NCBI GenBank assembly: GCA_028554755.1 | Contig: JAPTOF010000016.1 | Coordinates: forward strand, 4,377,001-4,441,000 | Source of the DNA: Cordia subcordata | Lineage: Eukaryota > Streptophyta > Magnoliopsida > Boraginales > Cordiaceae | Direction of reading: 5' to 3' | DNA length: 64,000 nt | Shown here: positions 1 to 14,114 of the stretch, one piece after another | Position numbering within the stretch: the stretch's first letter is position 1 | How the letters are laid out: every line of letters begins with the position of its first letter | Made by a program: the position numbers and the translations under genes | Notes under the pieces: model-generated | Seen by the model: only the letters and a program-made list of their open reading frames with translations | Told to the model about the DNA's origin: nothing | Database searches by the model: none

Positions 1-645
1 GCTTCTATAGTTTTAAGAATCTCTATCTGATTTTCTAATGGTTATGTAGCCATTAGCCATGGTGTATGTACATATTTAAGACTAAAGTTTCTTTGGGTTC
101 AGATGCTGAGAGACTCGTAGTCCACTATTTTGCTTCTACTATTATGCATCAAATGTGCTAAACATCATTCATCGTGCATGTCATGCAGTCATCCTTTTCT
201 GAAAGAAGGCAGGAATCTGAATCAACATCCCAGATCAAGTTAAACTTAATATAACTGATGTTATAGCAACAAAAATGACTGTGAAAAGCTGGTTATCTTC
301 CAAGTATTAAATGTATACTGTCTGAGAACAGAATAGATGAATATCAGATGCTTCAATTTAATAATATATAGATTTACCAATTAGTTCAAATTCATATGGC
401 CTATGACTTAGTACAATTGTCGTACTTTTGGCATTTAAGATTCTATATAATGATATCTTTTGCTCATCTCTTTGTCAATTTTGTTTACCAATGGGATTGT
501 TCCTTTCCCATTTCTTCCCTATATTGCTCCAAACTTATTACTCAGATCACCAAATTTCATAAAAACCAGTTGCCATGACAATTTGTATCATATTGAATTT
601 TGCACCTGTATCATCCTGATGACCAGTTGAAGCTTCTTTCTGAAG
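1..645 (+). other. Intron of the glycine-rich membrane protein gene
   Basis: No exon of the family is recognisable here. The sequence is AT-rich and ends in a pyrimidine-rich acceptor just before the first visible exon. The 60-residue open frame at 396-578 has no family resemblance. Confidence 0.6.
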
Positions 646-3600
646 GTGAGAGGCCAAATTAGTATACTTTGTGGAAGCAGTATTATTTTTGGGTTGTCTG
701 AGTTTCCGGTATCTGAATTCGAGCTTGTTGCGGAGGAACTTCTAATGAGTAGTTCCGTCATAAAGGTATGGAATTCATTTTTAACTTTTTCCTAATGGAG
801 ATGATATTTTTTTTGGGTTTTTTTGGTAAACAAATTAGATGCTTAGAAGAGTAGATTTCCACCTTGACTTGCTTTTAAGATGTTGGTCATGAATCCTGAT
901 CTCGTCATGTTTCACTTGTACCTTTGATCAGCATAGTTCGTGTTGTTTAGGGCCTGTAACCATTTAAAACATTAAATATATAAAGAAAAAACTTTGCTTA
1001 TTTAGATCTATGTTTATATTGCATATTGATGAAGTCTGGTATTGTTTGCAGCGTAACTCATAAATCTAATTGTTGTAAATATTAGTTCTTAGTTTTTAGT
1101 ACATTTTGTTGCAAAAAATTGTTCCTAGGACTTGAGGTCGAATAAAATACTTATCTAGTAACCCGAAACAAACTGAGGCTCTTCAATTTGGTGACTTGCT
1201 TTATGGCTTTTCATTCACTTATTGACCTGATTGACCATTTGTGAGTGAATTGAACCTAATCATATTTGTGTTTTAACTTTTCAGTTAAAGCTTCTTTTCC
1301 TTTTCTTTTGGAGAGTCCGCTTCTTGATTAAGGTTTTATCTGGTTGCATCTTAAATATACACAAAATTTTAGTAGAGGAGATCTATACTAAAAGGAAGTG
1401 TTGCAAAAAAATTTTCGTAGCACTCAAGTCTTTTGAAAAGGAAAATGACCACAATGGCTTTAAACTGATTAGTTGATCTTGGATCATATGTTGATGGAGT
1501 TCTGTTTGAAGTTGAATGTGGCCAAAAGATCCACTAAATTGCCTATTGATGTCATGAATATGGAATATACTAAATGTGAAGCAAATGAAGAATGTCTCTG
1601 CATGCTGCTGAATGGAAAAAAGTACCTCCACAAGGCAGAACTTACGCTGATGATTTTTTTGCTTGAGTGAGGTGTGTAATCAACCTCTGGTATGCAACAT
1701 TAGCTTCATTGTCAAATTTAAATATTAGTACTAATTAAACTTGAATATGATGTCAAAAGAAGTGGAAAAGAAGCCTAGTAGTAATCCCATCATAACTGTC
1801 TACTGAGTGCAGAATAATATTTAAGTTTTCTAGTTAGTCCATTAGTAGTCTATGTAACTGCTGGTTTCTTCTATTAACAATTGACATGCTTACGAATCAC
1901 CTTATAGTCTGTGACACTTTTCTTGCTACATCTTGAAATTCTATGGAATTTCATTAATGCCCAACCAAGGATCTTATGTAGCTTCCTTCTCATTCTTGGT
2001 CCTGATGATAAAGGTTTTTGGTGCGTTGAGGATGGCTGTCAAAATGCTACTAATGCTGAACTCCCAGATCCAAGTCGATGATGGTGGAAATACTGTTGTT
2101 ACCACTTCTGTCCTTGAAGTTAGGAATCTTGTGGTACTAAAGGTTGTAATTCTAAAGGCTGCAGATTATATAAAGCAGAAGATTTTATTCATCTTAATGG
2201 TCATTAACTTATAATTTTACTTGCTTCCCCTTTCCAGAACAACTCTGTCATTAGTTCAAATGCCAATCTGGCTCTATATGGTCAGGGACTTCTTCAACTA
2301 ACCGGTCAGGGTGATGCAATCAAAGGCCAAAGGCTTTCCTTGTCACTATTTTACAACATTACTGTAAGATTTTGATTTGACTAAGATTGGTTTATCCTCT
2401 AATAAATATGATTATATTTGATGGCAAAATTATTGCTCTTGGAAATGTTTTTATGACTCCAGCTCCAATAAAGCTGCTTGCTCTCTGAATGCAATACCAT
2501 GCCTCTTTATAGGACGAGGACTTGTTTGGTCAAAATAATATTTTACTTTAGTTATATCCTCATAAAGTTAATATGATTAGTTTAGAAGGTTGCTTCCCTG
2601 GGCTCTTGTCTTTTCTCTCTTGTGCTGCTGCGGTTTGCATTTCTAGGATTGCTTCATCCAAGAGAGGAATGACATCTCCTCTGCATAATCTTGTGGGCTC
2701 TTTCTAATTTAAATTACAGCAGTTGACATATCTATAAAGTTTGAAAGAACAAATATGTGAACAGATTGCCACTTTCAGCCTAGAGTGTTCTAATGCAGCT
2801 GTTTCTGCACCTATTGATACTTACCTTTATACTTACCTTTGATACAAATGTTTTTATGACTCCAGTTGACAAAATGTTTGCAGCTAGTAGGATCATTTAT
2901 ACTTACCTTTTAATCTGTATGAGTTCTGTCTATTTCTTAGTGGTGCCACTGCGATGATGCTCTTTTTTGACCAGAAGAGGCATCTGGTACTTCGTCTATC
3001 TTAAGTTATTAATACGTGTATACTGCATTGTTGTTACAACTTACAAGGACATGTCTACATTTTGGACTTGTCAACTATTTCTTGCTTTAATATTAATGGC
3101 TAATTCTTGTAATTCTCCGCAAATCATCAGTATGACATGAAATGCTGTCTAGTCAATTCACAATGTTATGCACATTTGTCAGGTTGGCCCAGGATCTTTG
3201 CTGAAAGCTCCATTGGACAATGACGATAGTAGAAGCAAGTGAGTGTATTTGCATCAACTCCTAGCATTGCTTACTGTTCGTTTCATTTTTTTTTCCCTTT
3301 TTCTTTCTGTAATGTTTGCAAAGTTAATAAACCTTTCTACCTTTCCAAATAGGGTAACTAAACCACTTTGTGAGAGCTCAACCTGCCCAATGGATTTGAT
3401 AACCCCACCTGATGATTGCCACGTCAATTATACACTCTCCTTTTCACTTCAAGTAAGAGAGGCTCTTTTGCTTATGCCTACGATATGTCTTATTTGTATC
3501 AAAGTTTGAAGTGGGAACTTTTTCTCTGCTCGCTTCATTTGATATCATAACTAATTACTGGGGTAGTTATATACTATTTTGACTGTGGGTCTAACTGTGG

Positions 3601-6600
3601 TGAGGTCCTTGAGATTGTTGCATGAGCACTGCAATTTCTGTCATTATATTCAGTTGCCATTCCAAGTAAAATAACAATAACCGATATCCAGAATCATATT
3701 GTAGAATTTTCCTACCTCTTTTATAATATTTAAAGGTCAACCTTTTCTTTTTGTTATTGGTCCAGCCAACCTACTGGCTTCTATTCAATCTGATGTTAGA
3801 CCAAGCAAGTATAAACAGTTGTAATTTCTTGGATCACAAGCAAAATAAAATAGAGGCAAACAGTTAAATTTATCTGGCTTTTATGAGTCAGGGTACTTAA
3901 TGATACTTGCAGTGAGTGTCTCGTAATCTTTTCATGTTGAGTTCTTTCAGTTACTAGATGGCACCCCAAATGTTATGTCAGAAGACAAAAGTACTTGAAC
4001 TGTATGAATAATCTTTATAAGAATTTCCAAAAGAAATGGATATGAAACTTGATATCCTTGCCTTTTGGTGCATCTCCCAAGAAATTATATAATGGACATT
4101 TATTACTTTATTGAACTTCTCATGGACAAATTCCATGCTGCTTTATGATCAGATTCTGTATTCTGCCCGACTTTTTTGCAGATTTGCCGCGTGGAGGACA
4201 TTTTCGTTAATGGCATCATTAAGGGTAGTATTATTCACATTCACCGGGCAAGAACTGTCATTGTAGATTCTGATGGCACAATAACTGCATCTGAGTTAGG
4301 TAATAAGCTCTAGGTTCTCTGTAATGCTCTTAAATATTGATGTTGTTTCATTTGCTTTTATTATTTCTCTTTGACAAAGAAGGTACAAGGGGTGCTAATA
4401 TGTCAAGTAATCCTTAACATTCACTTGTTGAAACTCATCCTTTGTTCTATTCCAAGCTCCCTATGAGAAAGGGTCTAGAGATTCTCACTTAGCGGTAGTT
4501 TTTCAGGTTGCAGAAAAGGCCTTGGCTGGGGTAACTATTCAAACGGTGCAGGTGGTGGTGCTGGACATGGAGGAAAAGGGGGTGCTGGATTTTATGAGGG
4601 AAGGGTGAGTCAAGGAGGTCAAGAATATGGTAATGCTGATCTCCCCTGCGAGTTGGGAAGTGGAACTCAGGGTCCTAATGACTCCAATGTAGATGTGGCC
4701 GGAGGGGGGATAATTGGTAAGCATATAAAATTACTAATCTCTTTTTTGTACTAAAATTGAAGTACTTGGACCTCCAATTTCTTATTTTCAATCTGGTTTT
4801 AGTTTCAGATCCAACTCTGTGGATTTTAATTTGAGTTTACATACACATAACTGAGCTCATTTAGGAAACTTGCGGAGTTATTTAGTTTGGCATGATTACT
4901 TGTTCATATATGAACTTAAGCCAACTCTAACAGCTTCCCTACATGGCTGCATGTGGTTTTTCTCTACATGTAAAGAAGCAGTTGCTGCAAATGTGCTTCA
5001 ACTGATCCCTCACATGTAGGGATGCTTTAGGGATGAAGGATTATCTCTAGATGTAGGGAAGAAAATCAATCCCCTACCCCATCCCAAAACCTTCCAACTA
5101 TCAAAAATTTAAAAAAAACACTTCAAAATATGAAATAAATAAATATAATATTAGTAAAAAGTAAAAAATAATATTAGTAATTGAAATTCGATTGTTCCAA
5201 TATAAATAATTTATTAAATTAAATTTAATATTATAATTGATTTATTAAATTAAGATTTGGTATTACAAAAAGAAATAAAAACATTTAATCAAATAAGATT
5301 GCTTTATTAAATTATTTATTAATATTAATTAAAAATGGATTATAATTAATAATATCTTCATTAATAATTAATTACTATGAATTAGATGTTAAGATAATAT
5401 AGTTATAACTAAATAAATATCGATTTTGTAGTTAAAGAAAAGTAGGGAACCTTGAAATAGGGCTGTCGGTGGACTAAAATTAAGATAGGCAATTCCTAGA
5501 ATCAAGGACAGGTTACGAGTAGAGAAGCTGTTGAACTGACACTGGAACAAAGTGTCCCTACATGTAGCGGAATAGATCAAAAACCCTTATATGTGGAGAA
5601 ATTGATAGGGAAGCTGTTGGGGTTGGCCAAGGTACTATGACAGATAGTAGTAATCATCCATGTAATGTTTTAAGAGAAACTATCTTGTAAATTGAATTTG
5701 CATTTGGTTTCTGAAAGTTCTGCTGTATAAATTTAGAAATTTGTTACACATGAATCTGGATCCAGATAGTATAGCCAACTAGAATTTAGTTAGCGTCTGC
5801 TAAAACACACAGATCCTATATCTTATTGTGGTTATTGCTGATTATGTGTACGTTGGAGGTGATCGGCAGGAACTCTTACTCCTGCTTTGGTATGGTTTGA
5901 TGGACTGACAATAGTAAAAACATTATATTTCCTGCTGCCTGATATAGAAAAATTATTTGAATAATCTATTGCATATTGTAGTAGATGTATGTATTATTTT
6001 TCATACTAAGAACATATAGATTTCCATATTTAGTAAGAATTATTTAGTTTAAAGTATGGTATACTTGTTGACCTATTGATCCTTTCTACATGGCCTGTAC
6101 CCAGAGGTCTATTTGGTGCCAAGAAATGAGTGAGATGCAATAGTTTAGCCTGTTATATGCTTTTATCTCAGTTGTTTCTAATGTTTTACAATATGATTCT
6201 AGAATATTTACCACATTTTGGTGTTTGGAATTTGCATTTTCCAGTGCTCGGTTCCCGCCAATGGCCACTTGCAAGAGTTGATATTTATGGATCTGTGAAG
6301 GCTGACGGCCAGAGCTGTCACGAAACAGCAAGAAACGGCAATGGTAGTGCAATAGGTGGCATTGGTGGAGGTTCTGGTGGGACAATTCTCCTCTTCTTAC
6401 AAACACTCTCCCTTGCAAGTAGAAACTCTTCTTTAGCAGCTGTTGGAGGCTGTGGCGGACCACAAGGAGGTGGTGGTGGTGGAGGTGGAAGAGTACATTT
6501 TCACTGGTCAAATATAGCTGTGGGTGATGAGTATGTTCCTCTTGCAACCATTAATGGTACTATAGATAAAAGGTATGCTGAATTCTCACTGCTATATGCT

Positions 6601-9600
6601 CTAGATTTAAGACACGAGCATGATTACTGTTGCATATATCCATACTAGAAAATGGTATTATAATTGTTTATGATTTATCTAATAGTTTATATGGAGTTGA
6701 ACTTCTTAAATGCTCAACATATTTATGATACAAGCATGCACTAGGCAATGTCCAGCATTCTTTTAAATAACTGCCCATATTTGATATTCCACTTCCTAGC
6801 CTACGTCCCATTCTCTAGATATTGGTCCTTTCTTATTCCAAGAGTAATAATGAATCTGACAAAGATCAATTCTGCTATCTTCTATCTTCGTTAGGTTTTT
6901 AATGACTGTTTTGTCGTTCCCTCAATATGTGCTGTTGTTGGGCTCCAGTTGTATATAAATAACCGAAGATAAAATGCATTCAGGTTCTTGTGTACTCATT
7001 TGTCACTGCATCCTGTGGTATCTGTGAAGATATCATTATGCAAGCATTTAATTATACTTCATCTTTTCCTTTACTTATCTTCATATGTTTTAGTCTAGTA
7101 TAAACAATGTGAATCTGATGTGCTTCTAGATATCATAGATATTGTTAGTGCGCTTTTGCATGGCATCTGTCATATTGCTTTCTTTTGAGTTCTTAATTTT
7201 TTCTGGTGAATATTCATTTGTACTTGGTATATATCATTAGCAATTTAGGACCCAAGTTTATTTGCTCTGATTTCTGCCAAATGATACTTCTATTCTTCAG
7301 TATTTATTCTATAAAACTATCTTATGAGAGATTGATCATAATTTGTATACAAAACCATAGCTATGCTATGTTTTGTAAAGGGTTTCCTCCTTTTGTTTTG
7401 CGTTTACTGGGTCAGCAATTCACAGTCTGATGCCAATCTGATGGAGCACCTGTATCATGGTAAAGCTTTTCAAGTTGTTTCTTCATTATTCTTAGGCTGC
7501 ATGTTCCTTTCCTACTTTCTTCCTTCTTCTTCTTCGTAAAAAAAGAAACCCAACTCAACTCCCCAGTGCTGACGGGGTTCAAACACCGGTTATCACTCCT
7601 AGGGAAGGTAGTCTCAACCATTTGAGCTACCCCCAATCCCTTCCTTTCCTACTTGGAATCTGTAGTTTGCAAATTTTGGAACTTAATGCTGAATGTATAA
7701 TGTAATGTTTATTGCTCCAATAGATTAGTTTGATGAACATTTGGTCTCTTTTCATAAGAACATCTTGTAACAGCATATTTCTTGCCTTCCATTTCTACAG
7801 TGGGGGTGCTGGCAATGGAGGTGGTCTCAATGGAGAGGAGGGTACAGTTACAGGGAAGAACTGCCCTAAAGGTCTCTTTGGCACATTCTGCATGGTATGT
7901 CCATTTTCATGTTGTTCTGCATGATGGATTATCTGCACCAATTCATATTAGTAATTTAGGCAAAAAACAATATATAACATTGAATGCTGTGATTTCAATT
8001 GTTGCCTTTGGGTCTTGGCCAGTTTTCAATCCTTTAAGATAATCCAAGTTTAATCAAATATGAGCTGCCATTATCATCACTTGTCAACCTAACTTTTAAA
8101 AGAGATGGTTTCTCATGGTTAAACTACTACTTGATAGTCTATGTTTTGGCATCATGTTTAACCACTTTCTTAACAGTGTATATATCACCACCTATATATG
8201 TTAAGCATGTGAAGTAAATAGTCACATCTTAGCTCTTAATTCACTTGTGGTTTGCTGCAAGGTGTGTTTAAACACCATTGTTAGTCTATTGAGCTATAAG
8301 CTTTTTTCCTCCCCAATGTAATGTGCATACAGGAGTGCCCTGTCGGGACATACAAGGACGTAGAAGGATCTGATCCTGACCTCTGCGTACCTTGTTCTCT
8401 TGAGCTCCTTCCTGGTCGTGCTAGATTCACTTATGTAAGAGGTAAAGGGTGTGTGCATATTTCAAGTTCTCCATGAGCTTTGCTTCATCCTACACCAAAA
8501 TCTCCAGATTTGTCAATTATGCCACAAGTTCACATCTAGTTCCCGATCTCTGCAGGTGGAGTTACCCGATCATCATGTCCATACAGATGCGTCTCTGACA
8601 AATACAGAATGCCGAACTGCTTTACCCCTTTTGAGGAGTTGATATATACTTTTGGAGGTCCTTGGCCTTTCTCACTATTATTATCGTGCATCGTTGTGCT
8701 GCTAGCTTTATTGTTAAGTACTTTGAGAATTAAATTGATTGGGCCAGAACGTTTTCACCACACTGCAAATTCAATTGAACACCATAGTCATCATCACTTC
8801 CCTTATCTACTGTCTTTGTCTGAGGTATGATAATATTTGGATAAAGTCCCTACTTTTTGCATGGTTACATGCACAGAAATTTTATGGCAGAATTACTGTA
8901 AGCTTTGACATCTTTCTGTTAATCTGCAATTGTAGGTTCAAGGTACAAGAGCTGAAGAAACTCAAAGCCATGTTCATAGAATGTACTTTATGGGCCCCAA
9001 TACCTTCAGGGAACCATGGCATCTTCCTTACTCACCTCCCAGTGCAATTATTGAGATTGTGTAAGTAATCATATTACCTTTGGCAACTTCTATATAGTGG
9101 CACAAAGATGAATTATGGTCAAGGAGGCCTTGAAGTTGTCTATTGCCTAAAGATCAGTTAAGCCATAAAACAATTTTGTATTGATCACCTCACACATCTG
9201 TCTTTATCAGCTATTTTGCATGTCTAACATCCGTCTAGTGTTACATTCACAGAAACTACTTTTAACCTGCTGTCTCTGGTAGACAATTCCCCTGTACCCT
9301 GTCCGGTTCTCTCAGATGCAGACATAATAATCATGTGCTTCCCAATAGTACTTTACTGATTATGTAGTTTGTGGATTATTATAAACTGCAGGTATGAGGA
9401 TGCTTTTAACAGATTCATCGATGAGATTAATTCTGTTGCAGCATATGATTGGTGGGAAGGATCAGTGCACAGCATACTTTCTGTGCTTGCATATCCTTGT
9501 GCCTGGTCCTGGAAACAATGGCGCAGAAGAAAAAAGATTCATCGCCTTCAGGAGTATGTGAAGTCTGAGTATGACCATTCTTGTCTACGCTCTTGTCGAT

Positions 9601-12600
9601 CACGTGCTTTATACAAAGGAATGAAGGTTAGGTTTGTTAGCTTTATTACTTAAGTTGTAGGCATCTCTCTTCCCCTGTTGGTGCTGCACATTATGGCCAT
9701 CTTATCTGTGTGATATCTTCTGGGTAGAACTCTTCTGAGGTCAAGATACTATAGGAAAATGAAGAAGAAAATATCATTAATTCTATTGCCATATTATTGA
9801 TCCATAAGTTCATGCTGTGGGTCTTTTATCATCTAAGCACGATTCTCTTCCAGGTCGGAGCGACACCAGACTTGATGGTCACTTACATTGATTTCTTCCT
9901 TGGTGGAGATGAAAAGCGTTTAGACATTGTAGCAAGTATTCAGAACAGATTCCCTATGTGCATAATTTTTGGTGGGGATGGAAGCTACATGTCACCGTAC
10001 AATCTTCATAGCGACACATTATTGACAAATCTCCTTGCCCAGGTCTCTTGATGGTCTAACATTTATTGAACATAATTAGTGGTTTTCCTTTGACACGTAC
10101 TATGTGAAATATGAAGTATGCCATTTTTCATATTTCCAGCACATACCTACTACAGTCTGGGATCGTTTGGTGGCTGGTCTGAATGCCCAGCTGAGGACAG
10201 TGAGGCATGCACAGATCCGTTCTAATCTGGTTCACGTGATTAATTGGATTAGAAGTCATGCAAACCCTCAACTTGAGTTTCATGGAGTCAAAATCGAGCT
10301 TGGTTGGTTCCAGGGCACTGCTAGTGGGTACTACCAATTAGGTATTTTGGTTGTGTTAAGTGACAATCTAGACCGGGATTTCCTCCAGTCTCATTTATTG
10401 GAGAACAGTGATGACTACTTGAGGTAATTTTATTATTTGTGTGTGAAACAAAGCATGTTTGCTATCATGACTAGTGCAGATATTGCTGCCTCATACTAAT
10501 ACAATCTAAAAGAAGTAATGACGTAATCCTGTTTCCATTTTAGGGATTGTTATCCTAGGATCAGAAGTACAAGCGACCAGTATCAATTTATCAGTTGGAC
10601 CAGCTCCTCTACTTCTTTAATAGAAGATTTCTCTAAAAGTATCCTTACTAGGGTTCTATGTTAAAGAATGCTGCTCACTGCTAGTCCTGGGAGCTTTTTG
10701 TTTGGCTGACTACTTGACAAATGCATGATCTCTCCAACACCTTCCTCCCCTTCCCACAAATGAAATGCAAAAACGACGTTAGACTATACAGTGCTATGGG
10801 GGAATTATCAAAGTCTAACACACACACACACACACACAAACTAGCTATCAGTTTGCATCAACCATATAATGTTGTAGCCTATAATTTTTTATTTGAAAAT
10901 TTGGTTTTTGTCTAGTACTCCAGTTGATAGAGATGCGCTTTACCGATTTGACTTGTCTTCATCTCAGTTTCTTGTTAACTTGTTTCTTTCAGAAAAGTAG
11001 CACCACCGGTATTTGTAAGAGGTCAACTAAAATCTAAAATCATCAGATAATAGACCTATCTTGGTTAAGATGTTGTACTATTATTCGTGTTATTTCTTTT
11101 AGTCATCTGAGTGGTTTTGCGAACTGTCTCTTATGCATGAAAATCATGTTCTCTATCTTTCCGTTTCTTATCTTGTTCAGGGTTTATTCTTAAAAGTAAT
11201 TAGCATCAGTTGCTTATTGTTTTTCTTCTAACTTATCTTGGTCCTTATGACAAGCAACCACGAGAGTTTTTCCTGATATAACTTCTACCTTCCAGGAAAG
11301 TTGGTACATTTGTACAGAGTCCTAAGCAACCAGAGCAAAGCCAGCCATATATTACTCATGCTTTAACACGCAAAAAAATTGTTAGTGGAACCAATGGTGG
11401 TCTTATAAATGAGGCAACTCTGAAATCATTGGATTATAGAAGGGATTATCTCTTCCCATTTTCGCTGATGCTGCATAATGCACGGCCTGTTGGTCGCCAG
11501 GTATTTGTGACTTCTTTTATTTGCTTGCTGGAATATGCTCATCCTCTAAGATTTCTAGATGTGTTGTATTTCAGGACACCATACAGCTGCTGATCACTTT
11601 CATGCTCTTGGCAGACCTTTCTGTCACTCTCCTTTTGTTGCTTCTATTCTATTGGATTTCTCTTGGGGCCTTTCTTGCTGTATTGCTTGTCCTTCCACTA
11701 TCGTTTCTATCTCCAATCCCAGCTGGCTTGAATGCTCTATTCAGTAGAGGTCCTAGGAGAGCTTCACTTGCTCGTGTATATGCATTGTGGAATGCTACAT
11801 CCCTGTCAAATATTGTAAGTCATACTTAGGAGGCAGCAAATTTTGCATGATTTAAATAACTTTTTGTGAACATCTGCATAAAGTATTAGCTTACTTTTTT
11901 TGCTAAGGTCAAGAAAATCCCATAGTCTCTGTCAAGCTTAGTTTACTAGTGAGCTGGAATATACATTTAGGGCAGGAAAAAGTATTCGGCAAAGAAATTA
12001 GGGACATTCAATTAAAATTTGTGAAGGCAGTTCTTTGGTTGAAAGTAACCTAAAGTAGAAGTGTCGATAAATTGTGACACCACAATATATTTGCAATGAA
12101 TGTGTGATAAATATAGCAATTAAAGCTTTCTACAGTAACACCCAAAATCTGGAAAAAGGTATGAAATTTGGGGAGCACAAAAGGAGTTCTATTTTGCACT
12201 GCATTCAAATAATACATTTTACACTTCAAAAAGGCATAAATATCTTATCTGGAGAGGGTTGACCTGAACAGGATTCACACGCTTTCACTGGCATAGGAGA
12301 ATCACCAACATTCATTTCCAAGGCTTTTATGTGCTTGACTAAGATACTAGAGATGGATAGCAAGTAAAATGCAGTTGATCTCATATCTTGTTAGAAATTC
12401 GTAGGGTATAAAATAATTTAGAGATGAATAGCAACTAAACTGCAGTTCATCACATATTGTGCTAGAAACTCGTAGAATACAAAATAATTTAGACCAGTAC
12501 TTACCCTGAGGTCTATTTTGAAACACGGCTTGTACAACAATTTAGGAGTTGAGTCCTACTACCATGTATTGTTTCAATTGCAGAGGGGAAATACTTCTGT

Positions 12601-13280
12601 GTTTAAATTTTTATATTCTGTATCTGAAATTAAGTTTTTATCCCCCTCAATTTTCTCATTTTATGAATATGCCCAGGTTGTGGCTTTTGTCTGTGGCATT
12701 ATCCATTATGGACTTTCCTCAATGGAGTCCCCTGGTGAAGCGACTACATGGAATTCTACAAGGTGAGAGTACTGAATTCTAATACAGAACAGTTTTGAGT
12801 TTTGATATCGAAGCACTCCTGTTTAAGTGGTATAAAGCGGGGGGCAGATAGTAAATTTTTTAGGGAATAGTGACAATCACTGCCAGGAGGTGAGTCCAGG
12901 GGAAAAATGAAAAAGAAACAGAACAATGGCGCCCTCTGAATAAAATTTTTAACACTTCCTGGCTGGCACTTAACAAACTTGTAGCCAAATTTTTTAATTT
13001 ATATTATATGATTTATGCTATACTATGTGCAATTTTCTTATGAAAATATGATAAATCCTGAAAACAGACTTGTGAACTTTATTAAGAGATATGGATCTTG
13101 TTTTGTATTTACGATGGCAGGGAGGACGATAAATGGTGGCTTTTGCCGACCATTTTGTTTCTATTTAAAGCGATCCAGGCTCAATTTGTCGATTGGCATA
13201 TCGCAAATCTTGAAGTCCAGGATTTTTCACTCTTCACTCCGGATCCTGATACTTTCTGGGCCTATGAATCCGTTTCGTGA
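646..13280 (+). CDS. Glycine-rich, cysteine-rich multi-pass membrane protein (3' part of gene)
   Basis: Nineteen exons: 646-765, 2014-2142, 2238-2363, 3183-3238, 3353-3452, 4182-4299, 4507-4716, 6245-6572, 7801-7894, 8333-8441, 8556-8824, 8936-9060, 9392-9626, 9854-10042, 10140-10423, 11296-11500, 11575-11814, 12677-12762, 13121-13280 (TGA). All introns are GT-AG and phases agree across every join, giving 1,060 residues with no stop. The family is usually about 1,400-1,480 residues, so roughly 400 N-terminal residues lie before the window. Within the visible part, residues about 217-427 are glycine-rich with runs of Gly; about 415-490 form a cysteine-rich segment resembling ephrin-receptor-like repeats. 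A membrane segment follows at about 501-522, then a long soluble domain, a hydrophobic block at about 903-950 and further hydrophobic stretches near 979-993 and 1013-1030. It matches my memory of Arabidopsis At4g32920/At5g11700/At5g47020. The function is unknown; a surface or endomembrane location is inferred. The start of the first exon is the least certain. Confidence 0.88.
4920..5627. mobile_element. Non-autonomous inverted-repeat DNA element in an intron
   Basis: The left end (gccaactctaacagcttccc) and the reverse complement of the right end (gccaaccccaacagcttccc) match at 18 of 20 positions. The interior is very AT-rich (about 5100-5400) and has no coding capacity. It lies in the 1.5-kb intron 4717-6244 of the membrane protein gene. 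I see no secure target duplication, so the superfamily is open; a PIF/Harbinger or Mutator derivative is possible. Confidence 0.65.
7518..7640 (-). mobile_element. tRNA-derived SINE with 14-bp target duplication
   Basis: On the minus strand this 123-bp element begins GGGATTGGGGGTAGC and carries a pol III A box (TAGCTCAAATGG, 7618-7629) and B box (GTTTGAACCCC, 7574-7584). It ends in a T-run plus a GAA-rich tail. It is flanked by an exact 14-bp duplication, TTCCTTTCCTACTT, at 7504-7517 and 7641-7654. Box order, size and duplication define a plant SINE. It sits in intron 6573-7800, opposite to the host gene. The exact duplication suggests a fairly recent insertion. Confidence 0.9.
10818..10839. 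repeat. (CA)n microsatellite in an intron
   Basis: About eleven CA units in the intron between exons ending 10423 and starting 11296. Confidence 0.9.
12349..12490 (+). repeat. Two-copy 71-bp tandem repeat in an intron
   Basis: Copies 12349-12419 and 12420-12490 begin AGAGATGRATAGCAA and end ACAAAATAATTT or a close variant. They differ at roughly one position in six, so the duplication is old. They lie in intron 11815-12676 of the membrane protein gene. Confidence 0.8.
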
Positions 13281-13639
13281 GATCAATAATTGATCGACCT
13301 TTTCCGAGGTAAACTGTTGTACATTGAAATCCAGCAGGATCTTGAAGCAGGCTGTTGCAGCCTCTCCTCGTGTACATAGTTCTTAGGTCTGTGCAAAGCT
13401 TCAACATACGTGTGCAGTTTTTGTCACTGTTAGTCATTGTACATTGAGATTGTCTAGGCGATTGTAATTTTTGAAGAGAGAGAGAGAGACATAGATGGAT
13501 AGATAAAAGTTGATCATTTGTTACTTGACTGAATATTACCAGAGAACTGAAACTTATTTGAAATGAAGAAATTTTTTCTTGTCCACCCTATTCTTTACTT
13601 TTTGTATTTCTTAATTGCCTAAAAGTTTTTTAGTGAACG

Positions 13640-13735
13640 CAATGCATAACCATAAGCGATAAGGAGGTTTGAATCCAATAAAGGGCAGGAGTTTGGATTG
13701 GGGTAAGGAGTTTAAAAGAAAAACTAAAAAAATTG
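13640..13735 (+). mobile_element. Degraded SINE-like fragment
   Basis: Contains a good B box (GGTTTGAATCC near 13666-13676) followed by a body resembling the element at 14655-14775 and ending in an A-rich tail. The A box and 5' end are too eroded to place. Confidence 0.4.
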
Positions 13736-14114
13736 CTATCAAAGTGCTTGTATCTTAGACGATCAAGTCTTAAGCATGACTGTGTAGTGTGTGAGTTTTA
13801 CATGTATGTGGAGTTGCCACCACGCGCATAGCGCATGATTAATGGTCATCTAAAAATGCTAGCACGGTTCTAAGACTTTTTCAACAATGTCATGAGTGAC
13901 GTTGTACTGAATTTAGCAAATTTATGCATATGCTTTTAAGTCAAACCGCCACCCTTTTGGATGTTGTAGTAGACTTTAGACATGGATAGAATCTGCCATG
14001 TAGTTGACTACACAAGAAACTGTTGAACTTGCTTGAACAAAAAGATTTTCATTAATTAGGAATGGTATTTAGCACTCAACAAATAGTATTATACACACGC
14101 AATTGTAGTGGGCG

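Noticed and set aside
1383..1670. Overlapping open frames on both strands (82 and 65 residues)
   Set aside because: They lie in intron 766-2013, between exons that are contiguous in the protein family, and resemble nothing I know.
1933..2013. Extension of the second exon upstream to an ATG at 1933
   Set aside because: The frame is open, but family sequence is continuous from ...SSVIK at 765 to VFGALR at 2014, and an AG acceptor stands exactly at 2013.
6086..6547. 153-residue minus-strand open frame
   Set aside because: It is antisense to the glycine-rich exon 6245-6572; its His/Leu-rich composition is what Gly codons give on the other strand.
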